DNA of 64,000 nt, from NCBI RefSeq assembly GCF_016428915.1, contig NZ_JAELTP010000019.1, positions 1 to 64,000 on the forward strand, in the 5' to 3' direction. The position numbers were made by a program, and so were the translations under genes. A model generated the notes under the pieces. The model made no database searches. It was given only the letters and a program-made list of their open reading frames with translations, and was not told the DNA's origin. This DNA comes from Pandoraea sp. ASV26 (GTDB lineage: Bacteria > Pseudomonadota > Gammaproteobacteria > Burkholderiales > Burkholderiaceae). Of this stretch, positions 61,870 through 64,000 are shown piece by piece (within the stretch, counting starts at the first letter, position 1; each line of letters starts with the position of its first letter).

Positions 61870-63653
61870 AGACGTCTGCACCCCGGGTCCGCTGGGGCTC
61901 GGAAGCGCTCGCCGCGCTGGTCGTCACGCTCGGCTGTACGACCGAATACATCGCCCTCGGCGCGCAAGCGACCTCGCCACTGCCCGGCCCACAAGCCGCG
62001 GCGCTTGGCATTTTGCTCGGTATCCTGACGGCCGTGATCGGCATTGCGCTTGCCGCACTCGGTGCCGGCACGCGACCGATGATATCGGGGCCACGGGTCG
62101 CCTCGACACTCTTCCTGTCAAATCTGGTAGGGGCACTGGTGGCTGACCCCGCGATGGCTGCGCTGGGCATTCGGCCGATTCTGGCGCTCGCCGGAGTGGC
62201 GGTGTTGATCTCCGGGCTGATGCAGATGGTGATCGGGCTGCGCCACGGCGGCTCGTTTGTACGCAAGGTGCCCGCACCCGTTCTCTCCGGTCTGATCTTC
62301 GGCGTGGCCGGGCTGGCGCTGGCCGATCAGGTCAACTTCCTGGTGCGATGCACGCTCGACTGGAACATCGTCACGCCGGTCATTGCGGGTCTGGGCATCG
62401 CCAGCCATTTCGCCTGGCGAGCGTTCGCGCAATACGTCGCTCGCAAGCGCAAGCTGGCATTGCCATCCGGGCTATCGCTATTCGTCGCCATGCTGGTTGC
62501 GGCCGGTGCTTACTATGTTGCGCTGCATGTGCTGCCCTCGCCCTCGCCCGCCTGCCGCCTGATCGGCGTGGCAGGGCTCGATTTCGCCAACTGGCGTCCG
62601 GTCGATCCCGGTCTCTGGCTCGACCTGCTGCACGGCGTGAGCACGCATGCCCTGTTGCTCACCATTGGCTACGGGCTCGTGATCGGCTTTGTCTCGTCGC
62701 TCGACACCGTCATCGCCGTGTCTTCCATCGAATCGCTGACGCTGCGGCGCGGTACGGTCGACCGGGACTTGCTCGCTTTCGGCGCAGTCAACACGCTGCT
62801 TGGTGCACTGGCGCTGCTGCCCAACGTCGGCTCCGTCACCCGCTCGAACATGGCCATTACCAGCGGCGCACAAACGCGCTGGACAGCGGTGATGCACGCC
62901 GTGCTCGTGTGTGTGGCACTCACCGCTGGCGTGGGGCTTGTGGCGATGCTCCCGAAGCTGGCCGTCGCCGTGGTCGTGATCGTCATGTCGCTCGACATGA
63001 TCGACGAGGGCGCGCGCACGATTACGCGCCACGCGTTCTCCGACGCCCGCCCGCGCCGCCTGTTCGGTACCGCGATGTGGCTGTTCGCGCTTGAACTCAT
63101 TGCCACTCTCGCCTCGGGTCAGCCCCTGGTCGGCTTCGGCGTGGGTGCCGTGTTCGGCGCGCTCGTTGCCTGGCCGACGCCCCGCCGTCTGAGCATCAAG
63201 ATGGCGGAAAGTCACGACCGCGACGGCAGCGTCGTCGCCACTCTGAGCGGTGCGCTGCTCGCCTACAACGTCGACAGCGCCGTCGTCGAGCCACTGCTGG
63301 CTCGCGTGGATAAGGCCAATGCTGCCCGCGAGCGCGCGCATCCGGGGGTCGCGCTTGCTGCACTCGCGCCCTTGCCAGTCGTGCTGGATCTCGCTGGCAT
63401 CGTGCGCACGGATCTGACCGCCTGTCGTGCGCTCGCACAGTTCGCGCAGTTCTGCGCGGCGCGTCATGCCGATGTGCGGTTTCGCGTGCCCGCCGCCAAT
63501 GCGTCGGCATCGCATCCCATGACCAATCCCATGACGCAGGCACTGCCGCACTTCGTACCAGCGTCGCGCCTGCATGTCGTGCCAGCGTTGGGAAATCCGA
63601 CCGCTAGCGGCGCCATGCCCGATCCTCGTCCGCTCGCGCCCCCCTACTCATGA
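61857..63653 (+). CDS. SulP-family anion transporter-like protein
   Basis: A 598-aa membrane protein with about 12 helices in the SulP (SLC26) order. Helix 1-3 read ALVVTLGCTTEYIALGAQAT and ISGPRVASTLFLSNLVGALV; the mid-protein signature is VIGFVSSLDTVIAVSSIESL and VGSVTRSNMAITSGAQTRW, where the substrate site is expected. A C-terminal STAS-like domain (about residues 440-545, VVATLSGALLAYNVDSAVVE, VVLDLAGIVRTDLTACRAL) is followed by a Pro/Ala-rich tail. Substrate may be sulfate, bicarbonate or another anion. Coupled to the small protein upstream and, by an ATGA overlap, to the caspase gene downstream. Confidence 0.85.
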   Translation: MPRVKTSAPRVRWGSEALAALVVTLGCTTEYIALGAQATSPLPGPQAAALGILLGILTAVIGIALAALGAGTRPMISGPRVASTLFLSNLVGALVADPAMAALGIRPILALAGVAVLISGLMQMVIGLRHGGSFVRKVPAPVLSGLIFGVAGLALADQVNFLVRCTLDWNIVTPVIAGLGIASHFAWRAFAQYVARKRKLALPSGLSLFVAMLVAAGAYYVALHVLPSPSPACRLIGVAGLDFANWRPVDPGLWLDLLHGVSTHALLLTIGYGLVIGFVSSLDTVIAVSSIESLTLRRGTVDRDLLAFGAVNTLLGALALLPNVGSVTRSNMAITSGAQTRWTAVMHAVLVCVALTAGVGLVAMLPKLAVAVVVIVMSLDMIDEGARTITRHAFSDARPRRLFGTAMWLFALELIATLASGQPLVGFGVGAVFGALVAWPTPRRLSIKMAESHDRDGSVVATLSGALLAYNVDSAVVEPLLARVDKANAARERAHPGVALAALAPLPVVLDLAGIVRTDLTACRALAQFAQFCAARHADVRFRVPAANASASHPMTNPMTQALPHFVPASRLHVVPALGNPTASGAMPDPRPLAPPYS

Positions 63654-64000
63654 TCTCCCTGCCACGCTGTCTGGCCATCGTGCTGCTGGCCGCGTCATTC
63701 CTCTTATCGCCCCGGAGCTTCGCTGCGCCGGCTCCGCAACCCGCGCGCAAGGTTGCGCTGGTCATCGGCAACAGCAGCTATGACGGCGCCGACCGGCTGA
63801 TCGCACCGGCCAACGACGCGAAGCTCATTGGCGACACCCTGCGTCAGCTCGGTTTCGAGACGCGCGTGGCGACCGACCTGTCGCAAGAGGAATTCAAGGC
63901 GGCGGTGGCGTGGCTGGCGCAGGCGTCCAGGGGCGCACAGGTCTCGCTCTTCTACTTTGCAGGCCACGGCTTCGAATCGGGGGGCGACAACTTCCTCGTG
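63650..64000 (+). CDS. secreted caspase-family (peptidase C14) protein, 5' part
   Basis: The first 117 codons of a caspase-like protease. A signal peptide (LAIVLLAASFLLSPRSFAAP) is followed by the p20 start KVALVIGNSSYDGADRL, then NDAKLIGDTLRQLGFETRV and the catalytic His106 in LFYFAGHGFE. The catalytic Cys should lie about 50 residues further on, past the window edge, so activity cannot be judged. The ATG overlaps the SulP-like stop codon. Export to the periplasm and linkage to a sigma/anti-sigma region suggest a signalling protease. Confidence 0.85.
   Translation, partial: MISLPRCLAIVLLAASFLLSPRSFAAPAPQPARKVALVIGNSSYDGADRLIAPANDAKLIGDTLRQLGFETRVATDLSQEEFKAAVAWLAQASRGAQVSLFYFAGHGFESGGDNFLV

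Overview
The window is a high-GC chromosomal segment from a betaproteobacterium of the order Burkholderiales. The hemA-prfA-prmC-grxD-ubiX order, a bdhA/patatin pair, a second infA, an AcoR-type regulator beside acetaldehyde genes and the overall codon choice all fit this. Pandoraea or a close Burkholderiaceae relative is my best inference; no rRNA or species marker is present. No IS element, prophage, integrase or CRISPR array was seen, and the coding style is uniform.

Layout. 1-5 kb: end of an unidentified gene, a GtrA-type membrane protein, a secreted penicillin/AHL-acylase-type Ntn hydrolase and a DHA2 drug exporter. 5.4-6 kb: two GlsB/YeaQ-type mini membrane proteins. 6.3-10.6 kb: a housekeeping run (hemA, prfA, prmC, grxD, ubiX). 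10.6-12.7 kb: a VOC protein, a 97-aa membrane protein, a 37-aa lipoprotein, and a stretch with a near-perfect sigma-54 promoter followed about 80 nt later by an intrinsic terminator (candidate small RNA). 12.7-17.7 kb: a soluble chemoreceptor with two nearly duplicate PAS domains, then cheR, cheD and a protein with three CheW domains. 17.9-27.3 kb: patatin, 3-hydroxybutyrate dehydrogenase, EttA, ferredoxin, MazG-like, phosphoesterase, acylphosphatase (catalytic Asn position changed), GNAT, IF-1 with a TTG start, a CBS protein and a proline-rich membrane protein. 27.4-30 kb: a sugar-porter-type MFS protein and a glycine-zipper lipoprotein.

30.1-45 kb is an exopolysaccharide locus of the Wzx/Wzy type: initiating phosphoglycosyltransferase, WecG/TagA transferase, GMC oxidoreductase, epimerase/dehydratase, flippase, a secreted GH44 glycosidase, polymerase, export lipoprotein, a Wzz-type co-polymerase with a decayed kinase domain, a DUF6492 putative transferase and an acyltransferase. 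A paired GGGGAC element with 11-bp spacing sits upstream of both plus-strand start points. 45-48.7 kb: a small protein with a natural seven-histidine tail, tRNA-Glu and tRNA-Ala with their promoter and terminator, a UvrD-like helicase fused to a DUF5710-like tail, and CreA. 48.7-53.8 kb: a self-contained sigma-54 alcohol/aldehyde module (AcoR-type activator, dyad upstream sites, -24/-12 promoter, aldehyde dehydrogenase, iron alcohol dehydrogenase).

53.9-64 kb is the least familiar region. It has an ECF-type sigma factor and membrane anti-sigma, a YbjN-like protein, two polytopic membrane proteins, two lipoproteins, a secreted glycerophosphodiesterase, and a divergent operon with a small protein that repeats the anti-sigma sensor domain, a SulP-like transporter and a secreted caspase-family protein cut by the window edge. 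A 32-bp sequence with two conserved blocks at fixed spacing precedes two operons here and may be the promoter of the local sigma factor. I consider this region the best candidate for an undescribed system.
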